Shown: in pieces, positions 7,928-16,168 of the stretch
How positions within the stretch are numbered: position 1 is the stretch's first letter
How the letters are laid out: each line of letters starts with the position of its first letter
Assembly (NCBI GenBank): GCA_028280225.1
Contig: JANQMF010000026.1
Coordinates: 1-64,000, forward strand
DNA length: 64,000 bases
Direction: 5' to 3'
DNA from: Pseudomonadales bacterium
GTDB taxonomy: Bacteria; Pseudomonadota; Gammaproteobacteria; Pseudomonadales; Azotimanducaceae
Program-made: the position numbers and the translations under genes
Notes under the pieces: generated by a model
Databases searched by the model: none
Told to the model about the DNA's origin: nothing
What the model saw: only the letters and a program-made list of their open reading frames with translations

Positions 7928-8857
7928 GTGACCAAACTGAATGCCCACGGACAACCAAGACGTCATCGGCGCTGTCAGCTTTCCGTGCCTGCAAGTAACC
8001 CCAAGATGATCCAGAAAGCAGCCGAGAGTGGAGTGGATCACGTCTTTCTGGATTTGGAGGATGCTTGTGCGCCCAATCAAAAAGTAGCGGCCCGGGATAA
8101 CATCATCGATGCACTTAATAATCTTGATTGGGGAGATACGGTTCGCTGTGTCCGGATCAATGATACCGGTACCCAATGGTGCCATGATGATGTGATCACA
8201 GTGGTCGAAAAAGCCGGTGATAACCTCGACGCCTTTATGCTGACCAAGCCGTACGACGCGTCTGATGTTTTGTTTGTCGACAAGCTGTTGACCCAGCTTG
8301 AACGTAAGCTGGGTTTGAAAAAGAAGATTGGGCTTGAGCTGCTGATTGAAGAAACTCTGGGTTTGCAGAATGTTGAATCCATTGCCGCAAGCACCCCCCG
8401 CCTGGAGGCGATGGTGTTTGGCATGGGTGACTATTCCGCCAGCCAGGGTCTTGATTTTACCGCAATTTACGGTCCTGACTATACCTATCCGGGAGATGTC
8501 TTCCACTATGCGAAGTTCCGTGTTGCCATGGCTGCCCGGGCTCGTGGGATCGACGCGGTTGACGGTCCTTTTGGTAACATCCGTAACACGGATGCTTATC
8601 GTGAGTCCTGTTTACAGGCCCGCGCATTGGGATTTATTGGTAAGTGGGCTCTGCACCCCACCCAGATTGAACATGCGCAGGAAATATTTACCCCGGCTCA
8701 GGAACGAGTGGCCAAGGCCCGGAAGATGACGGATGCTTATCGGGAGGCTGAAGCCCGGGGCGAAGGTGCGGTCATGATTGACGGTGAATTTGCTGATGCC
8801 GCCACTGTCCGCCATTACGCCAATACGCTGGATCTGGCTGATCTGTATAAGTTGTAA
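7928..8857 (+). CDS. mcl1: HpcH/HpaI-type CoA ester lyase, L-malyl-CoA/beta-methylmalyl-CoA lyase-like
   Basis: A 309-residue TIM-barrel lyase with a GTG start and AAGGAGAAAA ribosome site. It reads like the Mcl1 family from end to end: RRCQLSVPAS near the N-terminus, HVFLDLEDACAP (metal-binding acidic residues), RINDTGTQW, the SIAASTPRLEAMVFGMGDYSAS segment, VDGPFGNIRN, GKWALHPTQIEHA and a C-terminal EARGEGAVMIDG. Known members reversibly cleave L-malyl-CoA to acetyl-CoA plus glyoxylate or beta-methylmalyl-CoA to propionyl-CoA plus glyoxylate. The neighbouring MaoC pair would supply beta-methylmalyl-CoA from mesaconyl-CoA. A general CitE-like or citramalyl-CoA lyase remains possible. Gene symbol by resemblance only. 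Confidence 0.82.
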   Translation: MTKLNAHGQPRRHRRCQLSVPASNPKMIQKAAESGVDHVFLDLEDACAPNQKVAARDNIIDALNNLDWGDTVRCVRINDTGTQWCHDDVITVVEKAGDNLDAFMLTKPYDASDVLFVDKLLTQLERKLGLKKKIGLELLIEETLGLQNVESIAASTPRLEAMVFGMGDYSASQGLDFTAIYGPDYTYPGDVFHYAKFRVAMAARARGIDAVDGPFGNIRNTDAYRESCLQARALGFIGKWALHPTQIEHAQEIFTPAQERVAKARKMTDAYREAEARGEGAVMIDGEFADAATVRHYANTLDLADLYKL

Positions 8858-8905
8858 ATCCTGTAATAAGCAGCAGATGTTGGTGCAAAGATAGGGTCTG
8901 CCTGA

Positions 8906-9664
8906 ATGTCCCTGCTTAACTACCAGACCTATGGCGATTCAAACCGGCCGGCACTATTAATGGTGCATGGCTTCATGTCTTGCAACGGGCAGTGGCTGGC
9001 TAACATCGAGGCGCTGACCAGGCACTATTATCTGGTGTGCGTTGAGTTGTGGGGGCATGGGGAATCTCCTACCCCATTGGATGAGACATACTACACCCAG
9101 CAATGTTATGCCGGGCAATTTGAGCGTATCCGCACAACCTGTGGCATACAGCGCTGGGCAGTGGTTGGACAATCTTATGGGGTTGGTCTTGTACTGCACT
9201 ACGCCGCCAGCCACCTGGGGGTCTGTGTTGCGGCGGTTGCCACCAATTCCCGTTCGGCCTTTGGTTCTATGATTAACGAACAGGCCCAGCGCAGCACCTT
9301 GCCCCGGGAGGCGCTGGATGTCAGGAAATTGCCCTATCATCCCATTCACGCACGGCGATTTCCGGACCACATAAAGGCGGAGTTGGTTGACAAAGCGGAT
9401 CGCATGAGTGCTGATGCCATTCGTTTTGGTGGCCTGTTGGGTGCATCTTTGAACTGTAGAGAACTGGTAGTGGATTACCCATTACCCTTGTTGATTACCA
9501 ACGGTCAATACGAACGGTCTTTTCAGGCGGATCTACAGACACTAAAGGCCCGGGCGCCGGTATTCCAGGTGGTTGACCTCCCCGGTGGACATTCGGTGAA
9601 CATCGAAGCGGCGGATGGGTTTAACCAGGCTGTGACTGCCTTTCTGCAAGGGGTGGGATACTAA
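8906..9664 (+). CDS. alpha/beta hydrolase
   Basis: A 252-residue alpha/beta hydrolase. The oxyanion-side MVHGFMSCNGQW follows the first strands, the nucleophile elbow is VGQSYG, and the C-terminal catalytic histidine is in PGGHSVNIE. This arrangement fits an esterase, CoA thioesterase or carbon-carbon hydrolase. The start ATG lies 48 bases after the lyase gene, so it may be the last gene of that operon. A 12-bp palindrome (ACCAAGCTTGGT) just downstream (about 9680-9691) could be part of a weak terminator. Specific substrate unknown. Confidence 0.85.
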   Translation: MSLLNYQTYGDSNRPALLMVHGFMSCNGQWLANIEALTRHYYLVCVELWGHGESPTPLDETYYTQQCYAGQFERIRTTCGIQRWAVVGQSYGVGLVLHYAASHLGVCVAAVATNSRSAFGSMINEQAQRSTLPREALDVRKLPYHPIHARRFPDHIKAELVDKADRMSADAIRFGGLLGASLNCRELVVDYPLPLLITNGQYERSFQADLQTLKARAPVFQVVDLPGGHSVNIEAADGFNQAVTAFLQGVGY

Positions 9665-9724
9665 ACCGTAACCCTGGTCTACCAAGCTTGGTCTAGATAA
9701 CCCCGCGCGTTAGCCCAAACCTGT

Positions 9725-10267
9725 TTATGTATCTTCAACGGTGTATACGGTATGCCACTGGGTTCGGCTGTTGTGCCAGTCCTGGTCGCAGCTTGTGACG
9801 GTAAAACTGGTGGCATCGTTTCCGTCCCGGTCGCATCCGGCCTTGGCGTGCCAGCGGGTTTTGTCTTTGCCGTTGCTGGAAGATTCCGAAATGGCGTAAA
9901 TACAAGATAACGATTCGTCCTCGCCGTTGATGGTGGCCGTTAGGGTAGTAATTTGGTTTTGTTTTTGTTTGGCGCCGTCCCTGTATTTAAAGGTGGCTTC
10001 CCCCTCGCTGGATGGACCAATGGTTATGGTGGTCATTTTTTTACCCACTTCCCGCAGGAAAGTGACATCCAAGGTGTAGCTGGAGTTGTTTTTTAGCACT
10101 GTTCGAGCGGTCAGATCCACAACATCCATATCGCTGAAGGTTTTTAGGCTGGAGTCTTGCGCACAACTGGCTGCATCAGCAGGGTTGGGGCTAAGCCATA
10201 GTTGAAAAACTGCGGCTACCGCAAGCAGATGTCCTATCCGGGTGCCTTGGTTTTTTTGACTCTGCAT
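9725..10267 (-). CDS. small secreted cysteine-containing protein, unknown function
   Basis: About 180 residues from the ATG at 10267, chosen because it is preceded by GAGAAAAG and begins a proper signal peptide (basic MQSQKNQGTR, hydrophobic LLAVAAVFQLW, cleavage near PADA-AS); the longer frame to 10306 adds only a polar tail. The mature part is beta-rich and has several cysteines (ASCAQD, SLSCIYA, AGCDRD, TSCDQD), suggesting disulfides in the periplasm or outside. I recognise no family. It is the first of a group of small exported proteins that surrounds an orphan secretin (12277-13680). A GATACAA word lies upstream at 10391-10397 (minus strand). Confidence 0.7.
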   Translation of the reverse strand: MQSQKNQGTRIGHLLAVAAVFQLWLSPNPADAASCAQDSSLKTFSDMDVVDLTARTVLKNNSSYTLDVTFLREVGKKMTTITIGPSSEGEATFKYRDGAKQKQNQITTLTATINGEDESLSCIYAISESSSNGKDKTRWHAKAGCDRDGNDATSFTVTSCDQDWHNSRTQWHTVYTVEDT

Positions 10268-10829
10268 GATCTTTTCTCGGTAATGGGTCCGAAGATTCTG
10301 GAGCAAAGGGCAAGAGAAGTCTCAACAAACTCTCAACGAAGTACGCTTACCGAACTGGGTCGAAAGGCGCCACTTTCCGCCGTATGTTTCTTGTATCCAG
10401 GGTGTCTTCGGCCAATAGTGCTCTGCTGTATCTAACGCTAATTATTCGCTCTATTAACCGCGCTGCATTTTTCTGTGCTCTTATTTTTGGTGCCGGTTAT
10501 TTGATTTATCGAAGCCTTTATGCGCGGAATTTAAGTCGGCAGGACCTTGCCGCATCCTCTTTTCTCAAGTCAAAACTTCCAGATGGCTTGACCATAAATT
10601 GCCGCTGTTGGAGAAGCTCATCTTCGCCAATGGTGCTGATGGTACGCGGTGGTGAAGAACCACAGGAAACGTTACGCCCGGGTTTGTTGATTGTGTTCAC
10701 GATCTTTCGGGAAGGGGGATGTTGTCCAGTGGCTGGGCTTTTCTGCTGTCGTTACCGGTACGTTGAATATCCGTTGATACTTGGCGGGGTATGGGGTCTA
10801 GGCTGACTGTTTAAGCTTATGGGTCATTT
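10268..10829. other. 562-base gap, no convincing gene
   Basis: Open frames exist on both strands here (for example 10384-10806 plus and 10518-10700 minus), but neither has a ribosome site, family motif or a believable composition. The plus frame begins with a hydrophobic stretch and then turns into arginine/serine-rich sequence. It may be a decayed gene; I cannot identify a parent. The upstream 150 bases probably hold the promoter of the minus-strand secreted-protein gene. Confidence 0.5.
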
Positions 10830-11534
10830 ATGCGTCTGAAAATTTTTTGCCTTAGTTTAATTGCGGCAATTCTGCCGGCTCAGGTGTTTGGTGGCGCCTA
10901 TGCCGGCCTGTTTGTTGGTCAAGGCTGGTCGGATAATAGGGTCGTTGATCGTGATGGCTTCTCTAACACGGGATTTCCCGGTTATGCCGTGGATTACCGT
11001 GACGATGGGCCGGTATTCAGTTTGATTGCAGGCTATTCGAAAATGTTGGGAAACTGGCATTTCGCTGTAGAAGCGGACGCATCGGTTAGCGATATCCATG
11101 CCCGCAGTATGCAAATTGATCCGGAGGGGCTGGATGAAGAAGTATCAACAAGGAACAAGGTCTTTGCAGCGCTGCAATTGCAGCTTGGCCGCTATGTGGG
11201 CGAATGGTTGGCGTTTTTGAGTGCCGGATACGCTTACAGCCGGTTTGAGAATGAACTGTCTGATCTGGACTTTGGGGATGTTTTTGATCCGGATGACTCC
11301 TACTTTTCGGATGCTTCGGATGACGGCTGGACCGCAGGGCTGGGTATGTCTTACGCCTTGGGTAAACGGTGGGATGTACGGTTCGATTTTCGTTACTTTG
11401 ACTTTGGCAGCCGTGCGCACTATGTCAACCACTCGCCTTTTGTGAGCCGTTCGGGCGCGTTGGTGGGGTTGCAAAAATATGACAGCGAAAATCGCTTTTC
11501 TCTATTGCGGGTGGGAGCGACTTATCGGTTTTAG
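10830..11534 (+). CDS. outer membrane beta-barrel protein (OmpA-barrel/porin-like)
   Basis: A 234-residue protein with a signal peptide (LKIFCLSLIAAILPAQVFG, cleaved near AQVFGG-AY). The mature part starts AYAGLFVGQGWSDN and alternates hydrophobic and polar residues through repeated amphipathic strands (SLIAGYSKMLGNWHFAVEAD, LAFLSAGYAYSRF, AGLGMSYALGKRWDVRFDFR), ending with an aromatic SLLRVGATYRF, the classic C-terminal signal for BAM-dependent insertion. It resembles the eight-stranded OmpA/OmpW-like barrels without a peptidoglycan-binding domain. It lies in the secreted-protein island just before another exported protein and the secretin. Role unknown; possibly adhesion or envelope structure. 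Confidence 0.82.
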   Translation: MRLKIFCLSLIAAILPAQVFGGAYAGLFVGQGWSDNRVVDRDGFSNTGFPGYAVDYRDDGPVFSLIAGYSKMLGNWHFAVEADASVSDIHARSMQIDPEGLDEEVSTRNKVFAALQLQLGRYVGEWLAFLSAGYAYSRFENELSDLDFGDVFDPDDSYFSDASDDGWTAGLGMSYALGKRWDVRFDFRYFDFGSRAHYVNHSPFVSRSGALVGLQKYDSENRFSLLRVGATYRF

Positions 11535-11683
11535 GCGGCGATTGTTGCTGTGATATTTGATACCACGTATCCTACCGGGTAGTATAACTGGTACCGGAGT
11601 CAAGGTTGGGGTGAGTTAAAGTCAACAAGAATGTTGACGTAGAACATAATGTTAGTAACAACAAGTTTTAAGCGGGGGTAGAT

Positions 11684-12250
11684 ATGCGTAATTCGATAGC
11701 AGCGAGTGTTTTGGGGTTGTTTGTGTGTCTGGTGGCTGTAAGTGTTCACGGTAATGAGGCTGATGATTTTTTTAGCGGGCTTTTTTCGCCCAAAAAGGAT
11801 GGCCAGTATGTTCATCCCAACTGCAAGGACGATGCGACAAATCCAACCCCTTGTGCCGGTTTGGGTTATGGTAATGCGGCTGGTTATACGGTTACCTCGG
11901 TCAGGGTAAAAGAGAGCAGTACTAAACCACGCGGGGTTACAATGAACCCGTTGTGCAAAGGGTTTGAGAAAAAGTACAAATCGAACATCACACTTAATCA
12001 ATATGTTGTTTTTATCCTCCCCGCAAATTGCGCTTATCACATGGATATTAAGGTTTCTCTGGGTAAGGACAAAAATAAAAATTTCCTGTTGACACCTGGC
12101 TGCTCGCTTACCGCCACTACGGACGGCACTACCCAGAATAGTGATTGGAGTATTTCGGCCAGCTATTCGAAGGCGGCCAAACAGCAGGGCTATTCCGGCA
12201 CCCCAATGGATGCTGATGGATATAAATGTAATAGTCTCGGGAGTATCTGA
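11684..12250 (+). CDS. small secreted cysteine-rich protein, unknown function
   Basis: 188 residues. The N-terminus IAASVLGLFVCLVAVSVHG is a good signal peptide with cleavage around HG-NEAD. The mature part contains at least six cysteines (PNCKDD, TPCAGL, PLCKGF, ANCAYH, PGCSLT, YKCNSL) and lysine/asparagine-rich strands, so a disulfide-stabilised extracellular domain is likely. No recognised family. The gene lies 26 bases upstream of the secretin gene on the same strand, so it is probably cotranscribed with it and is the best candidate for a secretin substrate or partner. Upstream sequence has GATACCAC (11559-11566) and ACCGGGTA (11574-11581), words also found upstream of 13944. Confidence 0.75.
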   Translation: MRNSIAASVLGLFVCLVAVSVHGNEADDFFSGLFSPKKDGQYVHPNCKDDATNPTPCAGLGYGNAAGYTVTSVRVKESSTKPRGVTMNPLCKGFEKKYKSNITLNQYVVFILPANCAYHMDIKVSLGKDKNKNFLLTPGCSLTATTDGTTQNSDWSISASYSKAAKQQGYSGTPMDADGYKCNSLGSI

Positions 12251-12276
12251 TCGCCGAGCCAGCTAGGCTCAAAGCG

Positions 12277-13680
12277 ATGGCCGTCAAGATTTTTCTTTTC
12301 AGTCTTAAGTTTGCCGTTGTGGGATGTTCATCGTTTCAACCGGTGGATCTGGAAAATACTTACAAGGAATTGGCTGCCGAGTTTAAGAAGCAAAACGAAA
12401 GTCTTCGGGCAGCTTATCAATCCCGTCGTGAAGGGCTGGAACAGGTAACGGTAACCCCATTGTCAGACGGTTCCGGAATTCTGGTAAGTGTCGCGCTGGA
12501 GCGGGCCCCGCTTGCGGACGTGATCGCCAGAATTCTTCAGACGGCAAATGCTGACTTTATCATTCCGGAGCAGTCGTTGTCGGGGTATGTTACGGCAGGC
12601 TTTGACAATGTTGAATTGCTGACAGCGGTAAATCGTTTGGTTGGGGTGGTGGGATGGTCAGCAACTCTACAGGATGAAACGATTGTGCTGAGACAGTTGA
12701 CTACCACCATGTCGGCGGAACAGCGGGTTATTCGCGATTACACGCTTCAGCATCTGAACCTGGATGATGCCATGAAAATGGTAGCAAGTTTGTTTCGCTT
12801 TGACAGAGAGGAGAATAATGACGACAGCAGCGAAGGGGTCAAGCTGACGGTGGGTGCCCTTGCAGATACCAATACTTTGTATATAGCAGGATCGCAGGCG
12901 GATACAGATGAGGTTATCCAACTGCTGACGAGGGCAGATCGAGAAATACCCCACGTGTTGATTGAGCTCATTGTCGTGGAATTTGATACTCAGGCGTTAT
13001 CAGCCCTGGGTGGCGCCATTACCGGCGGCGCGCGCAGTGAAATAGAGTCTTTATCGGTTAATCCGGCAAATATCACCGGGGGGAACATCAATATCAGCTA
13101 CTTGCAGGGAGGCGCAAGCATTGAACAAATTGCCGCTTCTATTAATGTGCTTGCCGGGCGGAATAAAGCCCAGGTTATTTCCCGTCCCTATATGAGTACC
13201 AGAAGCAACAAGGAAGCGACCATGGATATTGTCACGGATCGATTTGTTGCCATTCAATCTTCGGTGGACGGAGCTTCAGTGACAACTACGGATGCCATCC
13301 CTGCGGGTGTGAGTTTAAAGGTTCTGCCGACTGTGCACGGTGAAAGCTTTTTGACGGTTGACCTGTCCGTTGAGGAGTCAAGATTTGAATCGACGGTGGA
13401 TGCCGCCCTGGTGCAAAAGCGCCGGAACTCCGCGCAGACCTCTGTACAGATCCAAAGTGGTCAAACAATTATTGTTGGGGGACTAAATTCTCACTTACAG
13501 GATGTGCGTAAGTCAGGTGTTCCCGTGCTCAGATCGGTCCCACTCCTGAAAACCTTTTTCTCCAGTAAAACTCAATTTAAAAACAAAAGAGAATTGGTAA
13601 TTTATGTGACGCCTCACATCTGGAGTCCAAGCGCACAGCTGCCCGGTGCGGCTCACAAGTTACCCGTGGATGCCAATTGA
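12277..13680 (+). CDS. orphan lipoprotein secretin (GspD/PilQ/MshL-type outer membrane channel)
   Basis: A 467-residue secretin subunit. The N-terminus ends in a lipobox-like VVGCSS (Cys17), suggesting a lipoprotein that needs no separate pilotin. An N0/STN-like domain (about 70-140, with LADVIARILQTANADFIIPE and an AVNRLVGVVGW helix) is followed by an N1-like segment (RDYTLQHLNLDDAMKMVASLF ... NTLYIAGSQADTDEVIQLL). The secretin core covers about 220-455, ending VPVLRSVPLLKTFFSSK and ELVIYVTPHIW, the family's hallmark. Secretins form the outer-membrane gate of type II secretion, type IV pili, MSHA or phage export. No other part of such a machine is in the window, hence orphan. Neighbours on both sides are small exported proteins. 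Confidence 0.9.
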   Translation: MAVKIFLFSLKFAVVGCSSFQPVDLENTYKELAAEFKKQNESLRAAYQSRREGLEQVTVTPLSDGSGILVSVALERAPLADVIARILQTANADFIIPEQSLSGYVTAGFDNVELLTAVNRLVGVVGWSATLQDETIVLRQLTTTMSAEQRVIRDYTLQHLNLDDAMKMVASLFRFDREENNDDSSEGVKLTVGALADTNTLYIAGSQADTDEVIQLLTRADREIPHVLIELIVVEFDTQALSALGGAITGGARSEIESLSVNPANITGGNINISYLQGGASIEQIAASINVLAGRNKAQVISRPYMSTRSNKEATMDIVTDRFVAIQSSVDGASVTTTDAIPAGVSLKVLPTVHGESFLTVDLSVEESRFESTVDAALVQKRRNSAQTSVQIQSGQTIIVGGLNSHLQDVRKSGVPVLRSVPLLKTFFSSKTQFKNKRELVIYVTPHIWSPSAQLPGAAHKLPVDAN

Positions 13681-13943
13681 TGTAGTTGCCCGGCAACCGA
13701 GCGGGATTTAGAACAATAACCCGTCTGAATAGGGGAGCAAGCCGGTGTTATCCAGATATTTGGCAACGACCCAAAGTATCCCTTCTAAGGGGCTGGCCAG
13801 AGCTGCAGTATAACAATTGTTGTTCGCATTTTTTCACGCTTCAATAGTTGCCAAATAACAGTTCAAACCAATTTTTTGGTATTGATACAACAAATAGTAT
13901 TCGTTACGCTAAACCGGGTAAATCAAAGAGGGTAGAGTAGATT

Positions 13944-14441
13944 ATGAAAGTTTTTTCCCGGTTGATGGGCGGTTTTTTCTGCATTCGCCCAATGCTTTAT
14001 CTAAGTGCTATTGGGCTGCTTGTTACTAGTTCCGTGGCGGTTGGTAAGACCATCTATATCGACGAGATCAGGTATACCAATTGTTCTGACGGTACGAGCG
14101 TCTACGACGTCAGTAGTTTTTGGGTCAAATCTAAAAGACCTAACGGTACCACCAAGGAGGACTACGTTTACAAACCCACCATGCAGACGCAGACAACTTG
14201 TTTCAATCTGGATAAAAGCAATGTTGACGAAGGGGCTGAGGTGTGGCTTTCCTATCTTATATCGTTAGGGGACAAAGAGGGATGCCGCAAAGACAATACC
14301 AAATACTACTATAAGGAAGGCGCTAACAACATTGCCTATTACCATTCTGAAGGATCAACGCTGCAGAACAATCGTTGCCGAATTGGGATGGGCAAATGCT
14401 TTAGAGATGCCTGCAAATTCAGGCCGCTTGACGGCGATTAG
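13944..14441 (+). CDS. small secreted protein, paralogue of 28415-28867
   Basis: 165 residues. The N-terminus has a hydrophobic export signal (MLYLSAIGLLVTSSVAVG). The mature part contains EGAEVWLS, GDKEGCRK, TKYYY and LQNNRCRI, each matched in order by the protein encoded at 28415-28867 on the other strand (EGAEVWLS, GDNEGCRK, TRYYY, LTNNRCRI), together with an N-terminal TNC/QNC and shared FNLD. The two define a small family of four or five conserved cysteines that I do not recognise. It sits directly after the secretin gene, separated by 263 bases, and has its own upstream region with GATACAAC (13884-13891) and ACCGGGTA (13913-13920). Confidence 0.78.
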   Translation: MKVFSRLMGGFFCIRPMLYLSAIGLLVTSSVAVGKTIYIDEIRYTNCSDGTSVYDVSSFWVKSKRPNGTTKEDYVYKPTMQTQTTCFNLDKSNVDEGAEVWLSYLISLGDKEGCRKDNTKYYYKEGANNIAYYHSEGSTLQNNRCRIGMGKCFRDACKFRPLDGD

Positions 14442-14469
14442 GGCAGTCGGTACGGGGTTATTCGGCGGC

Positions 14470-15108
14470 TTAATCGTCGGTATAAGTGCCTTGGGCAGCT
14501 ATGGACACGTTGTTTACGCTCCCCTTGGCCCGATACACAACGGCGGTGCCTTTTTGGGCCCAGATCTTGCCGGGAACGGACAGGTCTTCGTTGGCTTGGC
14601 TGTTGATATACCATTTACCCTGTGATTCATCCCATCGAAATTTGGCGATTATGCTCTTGTCCTGCATGCCCGACCCGGTGCCGGAACTCTTTATTTTGAC
14701 TCTGGCGTCGAAGCCATTAAGCTGAAATGCGGCAGTAGAAGTAATGGTCAGTCTAACTCTCACCCAAGTTTCGTCGAAACTGAACACAACTCCACGCATA
14801 TTTTGCATATTCTTGTCCCGCTTACCTACGGTCTTAAAGTCAGATGTTGTTCCTCCTTTCCGCAAGCCGAGTTTCACCCAGTCAACAACATATGCCGTTC
14901 CTGGTGTGGCCAGGCAAACGTTAAACGGATTGATGGTATTGCTCGCACATTTATCTAAACAGTTCTCATTACCCTTGTTGTCGTTACAGTTAAAGCCAAT
15001 TTCTTTGTAGCTGTCCGCAGCGATATTCTGCGATATCAAGAGAAAAACAAAGGCAACACCCATTTGGGTAATACGTGTGTGGGATCTGATTTTTCTAACG
15101 ATGTTCAT
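14470..15108 (-). CDS. secreted cysteine-containing protein, unknown function
   Basis: 212 residues, ATG preceded by GGAG. A signal peptide (ITQMGVAFVFLLISQNIAA, cleavage near NIAA-DS) precedes a mature domain with a cysteine-rich start (FNCNDNKGNENCLDKC, NVCLA) and a long beta-rich region (VRVRLTITSTAAFQLNGFDARVKI, KFRWDESQGKWYINSQ, TAVVYRAKG, SIAAQGTYTDD). The pattern suggests a beta-sandwich, but no family is recognised. The start codon overlaps the 3' end of the upstream frameshifted gene by 14 bases, so the two were probably translationally coupled in one operon transcribed towards the secretin. Confidence 0.75.
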   Translation of the reverse strand: MNIVRKIRSHTRITQMGVAFVFLLISQNIAADSYKEIGFNCNDNKGNENCLDKCASNTINPFNVCLATPGTAYVVDWVKLGLRKGGTTSDFKTVGKRDKNMQNMRGVVFSFDETWVRVRLTITSTAAFQLNGFDARVKIKSSGTGSGMQDKSIIAKFRWDESQGKWYINSQANEDLSVPGKIWAQKGTAVVYRAKGSVNNVSIAAQGTYTDD

Positions 15109-15462
15109 ACGCAGCTCCGGTTTTACCTAGATAATTGACTACTACCGCTGACAGGTCGTTGATGACAAAAGTCCCAAACACTTCCTCCTCCTTGATATGG
15201 GTGGGTGTTGACCAGGCGCTGGTATCTCTGGGTGTATAGCTTGTTGCATAGATGGGTGCGACATGCGAAGGGTCATCATAGATATTTCCGTAAACAACCA
15301 GCACACTGCTGCCGATTGTATTGGGTGATAGTGCGGGAGCTTTGTTGGCGACAATTGGCGGATCGGTTTGCGGTTTGTATTGGCTAAAGCTGCGGCTGGA
15401 AAAAACGCAAAGCCCAAGCCAGCCGTCAACAAGGCTTTCCATAGAGATGTCCTGAGGTACAT
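15095..15462 (-). pseudogene. secreted protein gene with an apparent frameshift near its signal peptide
   Basis: From ATG 15462 one frame encodes an excellent signal peptide (MYLRTSLWKALLTAGLGFAF, then FPAAALA), but its continuation is proline/histidine-rich and not protein-like. The -1 frame carries a protein-like sequence (VANKAPALSPNTIGSSVLVV, YGNIYDDPSHVAPIYATSY, EEEVFGTFVINDLSAVVV) to the stop at 15095-15097, but lacks a signal peptide; its own ATG (15442) gives MESLVDGW. The two frames meet at a run of six T residues (minus strand, around 15396-15402), so one missing T would join them. It is therefore a disrupted gene, a phase-variable homopolymer, or an assembly error. It is cotranscribed with 14470-15108. 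Confidence 0.65.
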
Positions 15463-15577
15463 GTTGAACCTCCCACGGCTTACAGCTTAGCTGTGCGCAC
15501 GTCCGAACGCGATACTCCCCGTGAACCAGATGCTAACAGCACTAATATGTAATAACAACGACTGAAATTAGTCGCAT

Positions 15578-16168
15578 TCAGAAAGTCAGGGTGTTGACCG
15601 AATAAGCTGCAAACTTGCGGAGACTGTTTGCGGATTCTCCACTGCGTGCCCGCAGGGAAATGGACTGCAGAACGGCCTGTAACAGCTTTGCAAGTTGGGC
15701 AACGTCCTGAGCATCAGACAATTCACCTTTTTTTTGCGCTGTCAACAAATGCTGAGCAAGGACTTTGTCCAGTTGTCTGATTAGGCGCCGCAGATCCGCG
15801 CCTACTTCGGGATGATCCAGTGAAGCGGACGGGGCAGTACATATCATCAGGCAGCCTAGTGAAGGATCATTTTGACAATAGAGGTCGATGGCCTTGTTAT
15901 AAAAGGCGATCAGGGCCCGTGGCAGAGGTAAGCCGGAATTGAAGGTGGCTTCCAGGCCGGTATCCAACTGCCTTGCAAAACGTTTGAGGGTTAAGCGGTA
16001 AATATTCTCCTTGCCGCCAAATGCATTGTAGATGCTGGGCTTGTTCATCTGCATGACGTCCGACAAATCGTCGATGGAAGTTGCGGACAGTCCCTTTTCC
16101 CAGAAGAGCATCATGGCAGCGTTTAAGACAACCTCTTCGTCAAATTTACGAGGCCTACCTCTCGGCAT
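15578..16168 (-). CDS. TetR family transcriptional regulator
   Basis: A 196-residue TetR repressor. The HTH is SATSIDDLSDVMQMNKPSIYNAFGGKENIYRL, with YNAFGGKE replacing the common YYHFGSKE. A preceding RGRPRKFDEEVVLNAAMMLFWEKG is the standard N-terminal arm and helix 1. The C-terminal domain is of the type seen in AcrR-like regulators (LGCLMICTAPSAS...). Start ATG 16168 is divergent from the GST gene at 16249, with an 80-base AT-rich gap that is probably the shared operator. Likely represses that GST gene and itself; the inducer is unknown. Confidence 0.9.
   Translation of the reverse strand: MPRGRPRKFDEEVVLNAAMMLFWEKGLSATSIDDLSDVMQMNKPSIYNAFGGKENIYRLTLKRFARQLDTGLEATFNSGLPLPRALIAFYNKAIDLYCQNDPSLGCLMICTAPSASLDHPEVGADLRRLIRQLDKVLAQHLLTAQKKGELSDAQDVAQLAKLLQAVLQSISLRARSGESANSLRKFAAYSVNTLTF

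Noticed and set aside
7928-8857. Assignment as citrate lyase beta subunit (CitE)
   Set aside because: The N- and C-terminal segments follow Mcl1 (malyl-CoA lyase), and there are no citD/citF genes nearby.
10384-10806. 140-residue ORF with a hydrophobic start
   Set aside because: No ribosome site, no family motif, and the second half is serine/arginine-rich and unlike a real protein; at most a decayed gene.
13757-13857. 11-bp inverted repeat TATTTGGCAAC / GTTGCCAAATA
   Set aside because: Arms are short and 79 bases apart; not a credible terminator or element end by itself.
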